Shown: in pieces, positions 1 through 5,479 of the stretch
Position numbering within the stretch: position 1 is the first letter of the stretch
Layout: every line of letters begins with the position of its first letter
Source: Oscillospiraceae bacterium
GTDB taxonomy: Bacteria > Bacillota > Clostridia > Oscillospirales > Oscillospiraceae
Assembly: GCA_017620315.1 (NCBI GenBank)
Contig: JAFZQQ010000079.1
Coordinates: forward strand, 1-9,336
Direction of reading: 5' to 3'
Length of the DNA: 9,336 nt
Notes under the pieces: generated by a model
What the model saw: only the letters and a program-made list of their open reading frames with translations
Database searches by the model: none
What the model was told of the DNA's origin: nothing
Translations under genes and position numbers: made by a program

Positions 1-427
1 GATACTTCTGCACGGTCGCCTCCTGAACGGGCTTGCCGTGATGCGTCCGCTTCCGCAGCTCGATGAGCATATTCTCAAGCGCGATGGGACGCAGCTTCGA
101 GAGCGGGATCGCGCCGATGTACTGGAACGTGACCTCCAGCATCCGCGTGTACATGGCGAGGGTGGTGGGCGCGTAATTCGCCTGCCGCTTGAGCCAGCTC
201 CGGGCGAAGACCTCGAACGGGGTGTCGGCGTCCTCGCCGAAGCCGTTCTTCACCAGCCGCTCAAACTCCTCCGCCTCGTGCGCGACGTACTGCGCAATGG
301 AGCGCGGGTGAACGCTTTCGGGGACGTGGATGGTCTTGGCACGGGAGATCTTCTTGCCGTTCGCGCGGTAACCGTTGCTGACGGTGATCTTATATTTGCG
401 GGGATCAAGCTTTTTGATGCTTGCCAT
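1..427 (-). CDS. Tyrosine-type site-specific integrase, N-terminal part (cut by left window edge)
   Basis: This is the first 142 residues of an open frame that leaves the window without a stop. It begins at the ATG at 427-425, seven codons of which read MASIKKL. Residues about 8-45 (KYKITVSNGYRANGKKI region) look like the small basic beta-rich arm-type DNA-binding domain of Tn916/phage-like integrases. Residues about 70-142 fit the alpha-helical SAM-like core-binding domain (FEVFARSWLKRQ, then APTTLAMYTRMLE, then PLSKLRPIALENML). The catalytic domain with the R-H-R-Y residues lies outside the window, so activity cannot be judged. A clear ribosome site, AAAGGAG at 434-440, sits 6 nt before the ATG. 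The gene follows the relaxase by only 45 nt on the same strand, so the two are probably cotranscribed. Such integrases insert and excise elements at attachment sites, which are expected beyond the left edge. Confidence 0.88.
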   Translation of the reverse strand, partial: MASIKKLDPRKYKITVSNGYRANGKKISRAKTIHVPESVHPRSIAQYVAHEAEEFERLVKNGFGEDADTPFEVFARSWLKRQANYAPTTLAMYTRMLEVTFQYIGAIPLSKLRPIALENMLIELRKRTHHGKPVQEATVQKY

Positions 428-433
428 ATCAGA

Positions 434-440
434 CTCCTTT
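434..440 (-). promoter_or_regulatory. Ribosome binding site of the integrase
   Basis: The minus strand reads AAAGGAG six nucleotides before the ATG at 427. It is the feature that fixes the integrase start, since the reading frame itself is open at its other end. Confidence 0.75.
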
Positions 441-472
441 GCAATATAATTCGGACAGAGGAGCAGAGCGTG

Positions 473-1699
473 TCACATAGACATGCTCATGCCGAAGCCG
501 TGGTACTCCTCGAACTCTTCCTCTTCGGCAAGCCGCTGCTGCTCTTCCTCCTCGGCGCGAAGGCGCAGTGCTTCTTCCTCCGCCATCCGCTGCCGTTGCT
601 CTTCCGTCTGCCGCCGATCCTGCTCCTCGGCTTGGCGCTGCTTTTCCTTTTCTTCCGCCTCGGCAGCGGCTCTGACATGGGCGTCGGAAATCATCTGACG
701 CATGATCAGGTCGGACAGCTCCGCCGCCGCGCGCATCGCGGCCTCGGCGACCTGTGCGCCCGAGACGTTGTCCTTGTCCTGCACGGTGACGGTCGCGCGC
801 GAGAGCTTTTGTCCCATCGCAAGCATCAGCCGGATCTCGTCCTCGCTGTGGTGAACCGTCTCCAAGTGGAAGCGCGGCCCGTCGCCGCCGAGCAGGGCGT
901 CTATCGCGCCCGCGATCCCGCCGACCGCGTCGTCCAGCGTGGGAGTATCCTCGCCGTAGAGCGCGGCGGTTTCCTGACGGTTCTCCAGATACGCCGCGCC
1001 GCCCATCTCAAAATACAGCTCCATGCTCTCGCGCGTGAGCGTGCTGTCGAAGAGCTTGCTGTCGCGGCAGCGGATGTTGTCAGGTGTCGTATAGGTGATG
1101 TATTTGTGACCGTCCTCCCACTTGACGCCGTAGCCCAGCTCCTCCATCCGCGCGATGAACTGCTCCCGTGTATTGCTCTGCTCCATCGAAGAGCGGATGT
1201 CGCGGCGCAGATGTTCCTTCCACTGCGGCACGCGGAACGGATCGGCCTTCGTCTCCGTGACCGACAGACCATATTGACGGCACAGCTCGTTGGAGAACTC
1301 CTTCGCCTGACGCATCTCCTGCGCGCTCTGGTGGAACTTCATTCCGTTCTCGTAGTTGACCGAGTTGAGGATGATGTGGTTGTGGATGTGCGCCGTGTTC
1401 ATGTGCGTCACGACGAGCGCCTGATAGCCCTCAAAGTATTCCGCGAACTTGCAGCCGATCTCGTGCGCCGTCTCGAAGTCCAAAGGATCGTCCGGGGAGA
1501 ACGCCTGCACGATATGGTAGTAGGCACGGCCGTCGGTTTTGTGGAACTCCTTCTTCACCGACTCGAACTCGTCGAGCGCGGACTCCGCCACACAGTTGAC
1601 GCCGGTGATGAGCCGCTCGTCCGTTTTTTCCCTGTCCTCGACGTAGTCGATGATGCCCTTCAGACTTCGCGAGACTGCAACGAATTTAACGCTTGCCAT
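473..1699 (-). CDS. Relaxase / mobilization nuclease (MOBP-like, PF03432 type)
   Basis: This 408-residue protein is predicted to nick the element at oriT, stay bound to the 5' end and pilot the strand into a recipient. The N-terminal third fits the relaxase fold. Tyr19 in GIIDYVEDREKT is the likely catalytic tyrosine. The histidine cluster H99, H104, H106 and H108 in THMNTAHIHNHIILN is the metal-binding motif, followed by SVNYENGMKFHQS. Many relatives have Asp where this protein has Asn101. Residues about 343-398 are an extremely Glu/Gln/Arg-rich coiled coil, and the protein ends in Met/Ser repeats. The start at 1699 gives the N-terminus expected of the family and overlaps mobC by 40 nt. The nearest purine-rich sequences upstream are inside mobC and not ideally spaced, so translation is probably coupled to mobC. 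The integrase follows 45 nt downstream. The exact MOB subfamily is inferred. Confidence 0.93.
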   Translation of the reverse strand: MASVKFVAVSRSLKGIIDYVEDREKTDERLITGVNCVAESALDEFESVKKEFHKTDGRAYYHIVQAFSPDDPLDFETAHEIGCKFAEYFEGYQALVVTHMNTAHIHNHIILNSVNYENGMKFHQSAQEMRQAKEFSNELCRQYGLSVTETKADPFRVPQWKEHLRRDIRSSMEQSNTREQFIARMEELGYGVKWEDGHKYITYTTPDNIRCRDSKLFDSTLTRESMELYFEMGGAAYLENRQETAALYGEDTPTLDDAVGGIAGAIDALLGGDGPRFHLETVHHSEDEIRLMLAMGQKLSRATVTVQDKDNVSGAQVAEAAMRAAAELSDLIMRQMISDAHVRAAAEAEEKEKQRQAEEQDRRQTEEQRQRMAEEEALRLRAEEEEQQRLAEEEEFEEYHGFGMSMSM

Positions 1700-1968
1700 A
1701 CCTTCTGATACGCCTCCGAGAACCGTTCGTAGTTGACCTGATCGATGCGTCCCATCCGCGCCATGACCGTGAGCTGGTTGAGGTTGTTGCCCTCGTAGCG
1801 CAGCTCCTGCGCCAGCTCATGCAGCCCCTCGAACACAACGACGGGACGGCAGAGCGCGGCCTCGCGCACATAGGCGCTGAGCGAGAGCCCAGCCTTGTCA
1901 GCCTTCTGCTGTATCCAGAACTTCTCCCAGTCCGCGACGCGCAGCCGGATGAATTCTTCTTTTGCCAT
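1660..1968 (-). CDS. mobC: MobC-like relaxosome accessory protein
   Basis: This 102-residue protein resembles the plasmid mobilization MobC family (PF05713), which binds oriT and helps the relaxase open the DNA. Residues about 1-40 (MAKEEFIRLRVADWEKFW, then LSLSAYVREAAL) look like a ribbon-helix-helix DNA-binding unit. Residues about 52-70 contain the family signature ELRYEGNNLNQLTVMAR, and the rest is helical. A good ribosome site (GGAAGGAG, 1977-1984) lies 8 nt before the ATG. The 3' end overlaps the relaxase start by 40 nt, a usual arrangement for mobC-mobA pairs. The hairpin-rich stretch just upstream (1996-2088) is the natural place for its target, oriT. Family membership is well supported; the DNA target is inferred. 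Confidence 0.88.
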   Translation of the reverse strand: MAKEEFIRLRVADWEKFWIQQKADKAGLSLSAYVREAALCRPVVVFEGLHELAQELRYEGNNLNQLTVMARMGRIDQVNYERFSEAYQKVWQALNSLQSREV

Positions 1969-1976
1969 TCGTTTTT

Positions 1977-1984
1977 CTCCTTCC
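1977..1984 (-). promoter_or_regulatory. Ribosome binding site of mobC
   Basis: The minus strand reads GGAAGGAG 8 nt upstream of the mobC ATG. It is the strongest ribosome site in the mobC-relaxase unit and probably serves both genes through translational coupling. Confidence 0.7.
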
Positions 1985-2024
1985 GTGATAGGGGTGCGGG
2001 CTTAGCCCGCTCTGCCGAAGTGGG

Positions 2025-2050
2025 CGGTTTGGGCCGGAAGGCCCAAACCG
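2025..2050. repeat. Perfect 11-bp inverted repeat with GGAA tetraloop
   Basis: Arms at 2025-2035 (CGGTTTGGGCC) and 2040-2050 (GGCCCAAACCG) are perfectly complementary around GGAA, a GNRA-type loop on the plus strand. It has no T-tract on either side, so it is not a typical intrinsic terminator. It could be a relaxosome binding hairpin or part of a mobC leader structure. Confidence 0.75.
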
Positions 2051-2072
2051 TACCACGAAGGCGAAACTTGTC

Positions 2073-2088
2073 ACACTCTAAAGAGTGT
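2073..2088. repeat. 16-bp palindrome-like inverted repeat ACACTCT-AA-AGAGTGT
   Basis: Seven-bp arms at 2073-2079 and 2082-2088 are separated by two bases. It is the outermost dyad of the candidate oriT, and on the minus strand it is followed by GACAAGTTTCGCC. It could be a site for MobC or the relaxase, or an operator; nothing in the sequence separates these. Confidence 0.6.
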
Positions 2089-2198
2089 TCTCCCATGCCA
2101 CGCCCCCAGTGCGCGGTCGCCGAGGCGTCGGAAGCAGCTCCGTATCGTTCGCTTCCGCGCGGGCGCGTAAGCTCACTCGCTCCGCGCTTCCTCCTTTT

Positions 2199-2231
2199 CC
2201 CGCCAAACCCGCTCCGCTGGGCTTCGGCGGG
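2199..2231. repeat. GC-rich hairpin with nested stems
   Basis: An outer stem CCCGCC (2199-2204) / GGCGGG (2226-2231) encloses an inner CCC (2208-2210) / GGG (2219-2221) pair. It lies in the gene-free stretch and lacks a T-tract long enough for a clear terminator. Function unknown. Confidence 0.45.
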
Positions 2232-2320
2232 AGGCGGCAGGGGCGAGGATTCTCTTTGCGAGGCGACAGGGCGGCAAAGAATCGCTCACACGGCGCGCTG
2301 TGCATTGGGCGGAGGAGATA

Positions 2321-2350
2321 CGCAAGTTGCCTCGCGGAAACGAACTTGCG
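2321..2350. repeat. 8-bp inverted repeat CGCAAGTT / AACTTGCG
   Basis: Arms at 2321-2328 and 2343-2350 are perfectly complementary with a 14-nt spacer. The same CGCAAGTT unit returns at 2495-2502 and, inverted as ACTTGCG, at 2525-2531 next to the end of the RepA-like gene. The recurrence suggests a protein binding site or iteron-like repeat, not a chance hairpin. Confidence 0.5.
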
Positions 2351-2484
2351 CATCTCGAACGCAGAGACGGAGCACAGGCAGAGGAGAGAATTCTCTTGCC
2401 GCGACACGACCGCACACCGCTTGCCGTAAAGGATTGCGGAGTGGCAGAGGTCAAAACAAGTACGAGGTTCCGACCGCCGCCGCA

Positions 2485-2532
2485 ACGCAAACGACGCAAG
2501 TTTTGGGGGAGCGTTTTTTGCGTCACTTGCGT
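2485..2532. repeat. Nested double-stem inverted repeat just after the RepA-like gene
   Basis: On the plus strand ACGCAA (2485-2490) and GACGCAA (2493-2499) face TTGCGTC (2518-2524) and TTGCGT (2527-2532). They form two stacked stems split by a small internal loop, around an 18-nt loop. The structure starts 1 bp past the stop codon of the minus-strand ATPase gene. It could end that transcript, but no U-tract follows the stem on the minus strand, so a classical intrinsic terminator is doubtful. Confidence 0.5.
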
Positions 2533-2533
2533 A

Positions 2534-3607
2534 TCAGGCGCTCGCCGGAGCGGCATAGGTGACATCCACGAGACGCCGGTTCGACGACTGGTGATCCCAG
2601 TAGGTGACGCCCAAGCGGGCGAGTTCGTACTGGCAGTTGTTCATCATCTGCTTGAGACCCTTCGGATGGACTGCCTTGCCGACGCGCTCGGCGATGAGGT
2701 CCGCAAGCTGCTGGTTGCCGCCGGAGTAAGAACCGCGCTCACGCATCAGCTCGACGAGCGCGCGCATCTCCGTCGGCATGAGTACCGTCGGCTCCTTGAG
2801 CGAGTCTTTCAGTACGCGCCCTGTGCCGGTCTCTTTGTCAAACTCCAGCTCCAGCAGACGCATCTCGATGTCGCGTCCGGTGCAAAAGAGCTTGGCAACG
2901 TCTCGCGTGCGCTCGTCCTTGTCGAGAACGAAGCTGGTGTCCGCCGCTCCCACGATGCCGGTTGTGCCGGAGAGATTGTTGAGCGGATCGTCCCTGTCCT
3001 TCTGCTTGCGGACGTGGTGGACGAGCACCAGCGCGATGCCCAGCTCGTCGGCGAGCACCTTCATCGCGCGCACGTCGATGTAGTCTCCGGCGTAGCTGAC
3101 GTCGGTGTTGCTGCCGCCGCGGATGATCTGGAACGTATCCACGACCACCAGCTTGATTGCCGGATGCAGGGAGACCTGCTCGCGGATCTGCTCACAAAGA
3201 CCGTCCTCAATGGTACCTGCCTCGATTGCAAAATACAGTCCGGGCGGAACGATCTCCGTGACGGTGAGCAGGCGTGTCCGCACACGGTTGATGCTGTCCT
3301 CCAGAGCGAGATAGAGCACCTCGCTCTGCTGTACCGGCAGATCCCAGAACGGTTCGCCTCTTGCGACGTGAACGCAGAGGTCGAGCACCATCCATGACTT
3401 GCCGTACTTGGACGGGCCGCCGAGGAAAGTGAGACCGTGCGGAAGCAGACCCTCAACGCAGAATGCCACGGGCGGGAGGTACATCTCCGCGAGCTGTCGG
3501 CCTTCATAGACGGTAAGGGATTTGCTGTTGTTTTCCACGCTTGGAATTCCTCCTTTTTTCTTCTGCTTTGATTTTGTGTCGAACGGCGTGGCGTTTCCAT
3601 CCATCAT
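2534..3607 (-). CDS. RepA/KaiC-like AAA family ATPase (replicative helicase-like)
   Basis: The frame encodes 357 residues with a RecA-like ATPase core of the AAA_25/RepA helicase type. The Walker A loop is GGPSKYGKS (residues 63-71), then LALED (100-104), Walker B KLVVVDTFQII (152-162, Asp157), the HH pair of LVLVHHVRKQKD (197-198) and a LSGTTGIVGAAD sensor-like segment (212-223). The C-terminal 80 residues resemble a winged-helix region. Relatives act as hexameric DNA helicases in plasmid replication or as maintenance proteins of integrative elements. The first ATG pair at 3607/3604 has only a weak ribosome site. A GTG at 3538 (Val24) lies 10 nt after an AAAGGAGG sequence (about 3549-3556), and the residues lost would be a Lys-rich stretch encoded by that site. 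The true protein may therefore be 334 residues. The gene is transcribed from the divergent control region towards mobC. Confidence 0.85.
   Translation of the reverse strand: MMDGNATPFDTKSKQKKKGGIPSVENNSKSLTVYEGRQLAEMYLPPVAFCVEGLLPHGLTFLGGPSKYGKSWMVLDLCVHVARGEPFWDLPVQQSEVLYLALEDSINRVRTRLLTVTEIVPPGLYFAIEAGTIEDGLCEQIREQVSLHPAIKLVVVDTFQIIRGGSNTDVSYAGDYIDVRAMKVLADELGIALVLVHHVRKQKDRDDPLNNLSGTTGIVGAADTSFVLDKDERTRDVAKLFCTGRDIEMRLLELEFDKETGTGRVLKDSLKEPTVLMPTEMRALVELMRERGSYSGGNQQLADLIAERVGKAVHPKGLKQMMNNCQYELARLGVTYWDHQSSNRRLVDVTYAAPASA
3549..3556 (-). promoter_or_regulatory. Strong internal ribosome site suggesting a GTG start at 3538
   Basis: The minus strand reads AAAGGAGG here, 10 nt before GTG at 3538-3536. 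This is much stronger than anything ahead of the ATG at 3607. It argues that the first 23 codons of the longer frame are leader sequence. Confidence 0.5.
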
Positions 3608-3668
3608 CTCTACGGCCCTGTTTGCCCGTCAGCGTTTTCTCTCGATGCGGCGCCGCGCATCCTCACTT

Positions 3669-3682
3669 GCGATAGCTATCGC
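3669..3682. repeat. 14-bp perfect palindrome GCGATAGCTATCGC
   Basis: Every base is self-complementary. It lies in the predicted leader of the RepA-like gene, about 60 bp before its first ATG, and directly overlaps a TCACTTGCG copy (3663-3671) shared with 2523-2531 at the far end of that gene. A dimeric repressor or initiator binding site is plausible. Confidence 0.55.
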
Positions 3683-3724
3683 CGCTGGTCGATGATAGAT
3701 ACCTACCGTTCTAACGTCTATCGA

Positions 3725-3753
3725 ATCTTAACATACCGCTTGCATTTTGTAAA
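3725..3753 (-). promoter_or_regulatory. Sigma-70/A type promoter (extended -10) for the RepA-like gene
   Basis: On the minus strand TTTACA (-35, 3753-3748) is followed after 17 bp by TAAGAT (-10, 3730-3725), preceded by TGT, an extended -10 TGn motif. Transcription would start near 3718, giving a leader of about 110 nt before 3607. The hexamers interleave with those of the opposite promoter. Confidence 0.5.
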
Positions 3754-3768
3754 TAGATGTGATACTAT
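3740..3768 (+). promoter_or_regulatory. Sigma-70/A type promoter for the DUF6076-like gene
   Basis: TTGCAT (-35, 3740-3745) and TACTAT (-10, 3763-3768) are separated by exactly 17 bp, predicting transcription from about 3775. This lies downstream of the upstream in-frame ATG at 3692 and supports the later start at 3836. Confidence 0.6.
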
Positions 3769-3835
3769 TTCGGCAGTATTCTCTATTTCAGATGTTCGAT
3801 TATCTATCGGGCGGAAAAATTTGCAGGTGATTTTC

Positions 3836-4921
3836 ATGTTTGGATTGCATGCTCATTTCAGCGCGGACAGCGTATACATTGACGATCGCGCGTACAAAGC
3901 AAACGAGGTCTTGACCTTCTGCCTCAATCTTTCGACGGGTGATCTGGAGGAGATTGTCTCCAGACTCTTTTGGCTGCGCGGGAAGGTGCAGCTTCAGATG
4001 GGCGGGGATCAGGACTACTGCAACGCCTACGACAGCTATGTGCAGGAAGCGCAGAACCTGTTCTATCGCATCGGCAATCTCGCGCTGAAGATACCCGTAT
4101 ACAAAAAGCATCTGCGCGATATAACGGGAATTGCGTGGCTCGTGGAGTTGTTGGGCACGTTCTCCTATTGGGATGACGCGGAAGACGAACACTTTGAACC
4201 GGACGTGTTCACATTGGAGGGCGATGATCCCAACATTGCTCTTGAAATCAAAGAGCTGAATGAACACATTGCCACTTTGTTTGACGAGTATATTTTCTTC
4301 GCGTATGATCTCATCCGCGTGCAGAGGGGATACGCCGATCTGCTCGACAACTATGTCCACACCAAGAGCCGCTATCTCAGCGAACGTGAGCAGGCGGAAA
4401 CGTATCGGAGTTATCTGGAGGGCGTGGAGCAGAGGAAGGATCACGAGCGCGTTGTAGGCACCAGCATGATGACAATGAGCTATGAGCCGTATCGCTTTCC
4501 CGGCGAGCCGGACAAGCTCTGCGAGTCCTTTCTGTTCGACAGCCTCGGCACGTTCCTGTATGTCGATTTCTTCCGTGGCCTGCGACTCAACCACATTCCG
4601 AAGCGCTGCGACAACTGCGGGAAGTATTTTCTGATCGCGGGCGGCAAGTACAACAACTACTGCGAGCGCGTGCTGAAGGACGATCCCGACAAGACGTGCC
4701 GGGATATCGGCGCGCGCAGGAAGTACGACGAGAAGTGCAAGGATGATCCCGTTTGGCTTGCCTATAACCGCGCGTACAAGACGCACTACGCGCGGTACAT
4801 GAAAAAGAAAATGACCGCCGCTCAGTTCGAGCAGTGGTCAAGGCAGGCGGTGGAATGGAGAAACGACGCCGAAGCGGGCAAGCTGCCGCTGGAGGAGTAC
4901 GAGCAGATCATCAAAGTGTAG
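3836..4921 (+). CDS. DUF6076-like protein with a four-cysteine zinc-binding-like site
   Basis: I read this as a 361-residue protein starting at ATG 3836, preceded by AGGTGA (3825-3830) at 5 nt. An in-frame ATG at 3692 is unlikely because it lies upstream of the predicted promoter. The protein resembles DUF6076 proteins of Firmicutes; this is recognition of overall pattern and not certain. Residues 1-250 are mostly helical with many aromatic and acidic residues. At 258-288 four cysteines form a probable zinc site, C258-x2-C261 (RCDNCGKYFL) then C276 and C288 (NNYCERV, KTCRDIG), followed by the basic segment ARRKYDEK. This is reminiscent of CGNR-type C-terminal zinc fingers that bind nucleic acid. 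The C-terminal 60 residues are helical and charged. Function unknown; a DNA-binding regulator or an element maintenance/accessory role are the main options. The next gene begins 25 nt downstream. Confidence 0.75.
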   Translation: MFGLHAHFSADSVYIDDRAYKANEVLTFCLNLSTGDLEEIVSRLFWLRGKVQLQMGGDQDYCNAYDSYVQEAQNLFYRIGNLALKIPVYKKHLRDITGIAWLVELLGTFSYWDDAEDEHFEPDVFTLEGDDPNIALEIKELNEHIATLFDEYIFFAYDLIRVQRGYADLLDNYVHTKSRYLSEREQAETYRSYLEGVEQRKDHERVVGTSMMTMSYEPYRFPGEPDKLCESFLFDSLGTFLYVDFFRGLRLNHIPKRCDNCGKYFLIAGGKYNNYCERVLKDDPDKTCRDIGARRKYDEKCKDDPVWLAYNRAYKTHYARYMKKKMTAAQFEQWSRQAVEWRNDAEAGKLPLEEYEQIIKV

Positions 4922-4946
4922 AAGGCAGACGGGAGGGCAACGTACA

Positions 4947-5447
4947 ATGAAGCTTGTAATCGAGGGGCACAGTGGCAGCGGTAAGAGCACGGCGGTTCGT
5001 CGGATTCTGAAGTATACAGACCGTGAGATATGGGGCCTGTGGTCGGAAAAAATGCCCGCGGCAGAGGATCTGCCCGCGCCGGTATATCTCCACAGCTATC
5101 GCTCACCAATCCGATATAGCGACGATAACCGTATCGGAGTGTGTCAGCACCGCTGTGCGCAGAGCTTCCCAAAGGTGTTTGAGACGCTGGGCGTGGAGAC
5201 ACTGCGAAGCATTCCGGAGGGCAGCCTTGTCCTGCTCGACGAGATCGGCGTGATGGAATCGGAGGCCAGGCAGTTTCAAGCAGAGCTGTTCCGACTGCTG
5301 GACGGGAGTTTTGACGTCATTCTTACGATTCGTGATAAGTCCACGCCGCTGCTGGACGCCATTCGAAACCATCCTATGGTGCAATGCGTTTCGGCACAGG
5401 CGGCAAATGACGAGGCGTTTTGCAGGGAAGCGGCGAAAAAGCTGTAA
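4947..5447 (+). CDS. THEP1-type P-loop nucleoside-triphosphatase
   Basis: This 166-residue soluble protein carries a Walker A loop GHSGSGKST (residues 7-15) and a Walker B segment SLVLLDEIGVME (93-104, with Asp98-Glu99). IWGLWSEKM (28-36) stands where the THEP1/NTPase_1 family (PF03266) has its conserved GF-x-T/S-E segment. LTIRDKSTPLL (126-136) fits the later strand and helix. Known members hydrolyse nucleoside triphosphates slowly, and their physiological role is poorly defined. The start is supported by GGGAGGG (4931-4937) 9 nt upstream. No promoter is visible in the 25 nt after the preceding gene, so it is either cotranscribed with the DUF6076-like gene or depends on a promoter inside it. 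The IclR-family gene follows 32 nt later, suggesting a two-gene unit. Family assignment is fairly secure; pathway is not. Confidence 0.82.
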   Translation: MKLVIEGHSGSGKSTAVRRILKYTDREIWGLWSEKMPAAEDLPAPVYLHSYRSPIRYSDDNRIGVCQHRCAQSFPKVFETLGVETLRSIPEGSLVLLDEIGVMESEARQFQAELFRLLDGSFDVILTIRDKSTPLLDAIRNHPMVQCVSAQAANDEAFCREAAKKL

Positions 5448-5479
5448 CCACCCCTGCGCGGCAAAGGAGAAACACAACC

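Larger units (their letters stand above)
1996..2088. other. oriT: Candidate origin of transfer (oriT) with three inverted repeats
   Basis: Within 93 bp, 28 bp upstream of mobC, three perfect dyads occur: GCGGGC/GCCCGC with a 3-nt loop (1996-2010), an 11-bp stem with a GGAA loop (2025-2050) and ACACTCT/AGAGTGT with a 2-nt loop (2073-2088). Relaxosome binding sites of MobC/MOBP systems are typically hairpins beside a nick site and next to mobC. I do not recognise a specific conserved nic sequence here, so the assignment rests on position and structure. Confidence 0.45.
1969..2533. other. 565-bp gene-free structured region between mobC and the RepA-like gene (candidate oriT/origin region)
   Basis: No convincing gene is seen here. 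Open frames exist on both strands, but their products are Arg/Pro/Ser-rich, match no family I recognise, have no good ribosome sites and overlap one another. The stretch is instead rich in dyad symmetry: hairpins at 1996-2010, 2025-2050, 2073-2088, 2199-2231, about 2248-2283, 2321-2350 and 2485-2532, and a 12-bp palindrome at 2385-2396. Its place between relaxosome genes and a replication-type ATPase is where mobilizable elements commonly keep oriT and, in replicating elements, an origin. That role is inferred from position and structure. Confidence 0.6.
3694..3808. repeat. 8-bp inverted repeat GATAGATA / TATCTATC flanking the divergent promoters
   Basis: GATAGATA at 3694-3701 and its exact complement TATCTATC at 3801-3808 sit on either side of the promoter pair, each roughly 20-30 bp downstream of one predicted transcription start. 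Related half sites (TCTATC 3717-3722, ATAGAT near 3754) lie between. This suggests paired operators, possibly looped, for one regulator. Confidence 0.4.
3608..3835. promoter_or_regulatory. AT-rich divergent control region between the RepA-like and DUF6076-like genes
   Basis: This 228-bp intergenic stretch is clearly richer in A+T than its neighbours. It holds two overlapping, oppositely directed promoters, a 14-bp palindrome (3669-3682) and several GATAG/CTATC repeats, including an 8-bp inverted pair that brackets the promoters. The layout is that of a shared switch controlling replication/mobilization genes on one side and the DUF6076-like gene on the other. Confidence 0.6.

Noticed and set aside
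38..1708. Long plus-strand open frame of 556 codons opposite the relaxase and integrase
   Set aside because: It mirrors the high-GC codon pattern of the minus-strand genes, has a Leu/Arg/Val-rich composition without domains, and both opposing genes have clear family motifs.
2085..2429. Plus-strand 114-codon frame and overlapping minus-strand frames in the gene-free stretch
   Set aside because: Products are Arg/Ser/Pro-rich and match no family I recognise, the frames overlap each other on both strands, and the DNA is full of dyads that suggest non-coding function.
2300..3397. Plus-strand open frame opposite the RepA-like ATPase
   Set aside because: Antisense shadow of a gene with intact Walker motifs; no ribosome site or recognisable domain.
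3692..3835. N-terminal extension of the DUF6076-like gene from ATG 3692
   Set aside because: It lies upstream of and across the predicted promoter, is AT-rich, and has no ribosome site, whereas ATG 3836 has AGGTGA at 5 nt.
3800..4786. Minus-strand 328-codon frame opposite the DUF6076-like gene
   Set aside because: Antisense shadow; the plus-strand gene has a promoter, ribosome site and cysteine motif.
5420..5479. N-terminal extension of the IclR-family gene from ATG 5420
   Set aside because: It would overlap the NTPase gene, and AAAGGAG lies correctly before ATG 5480.
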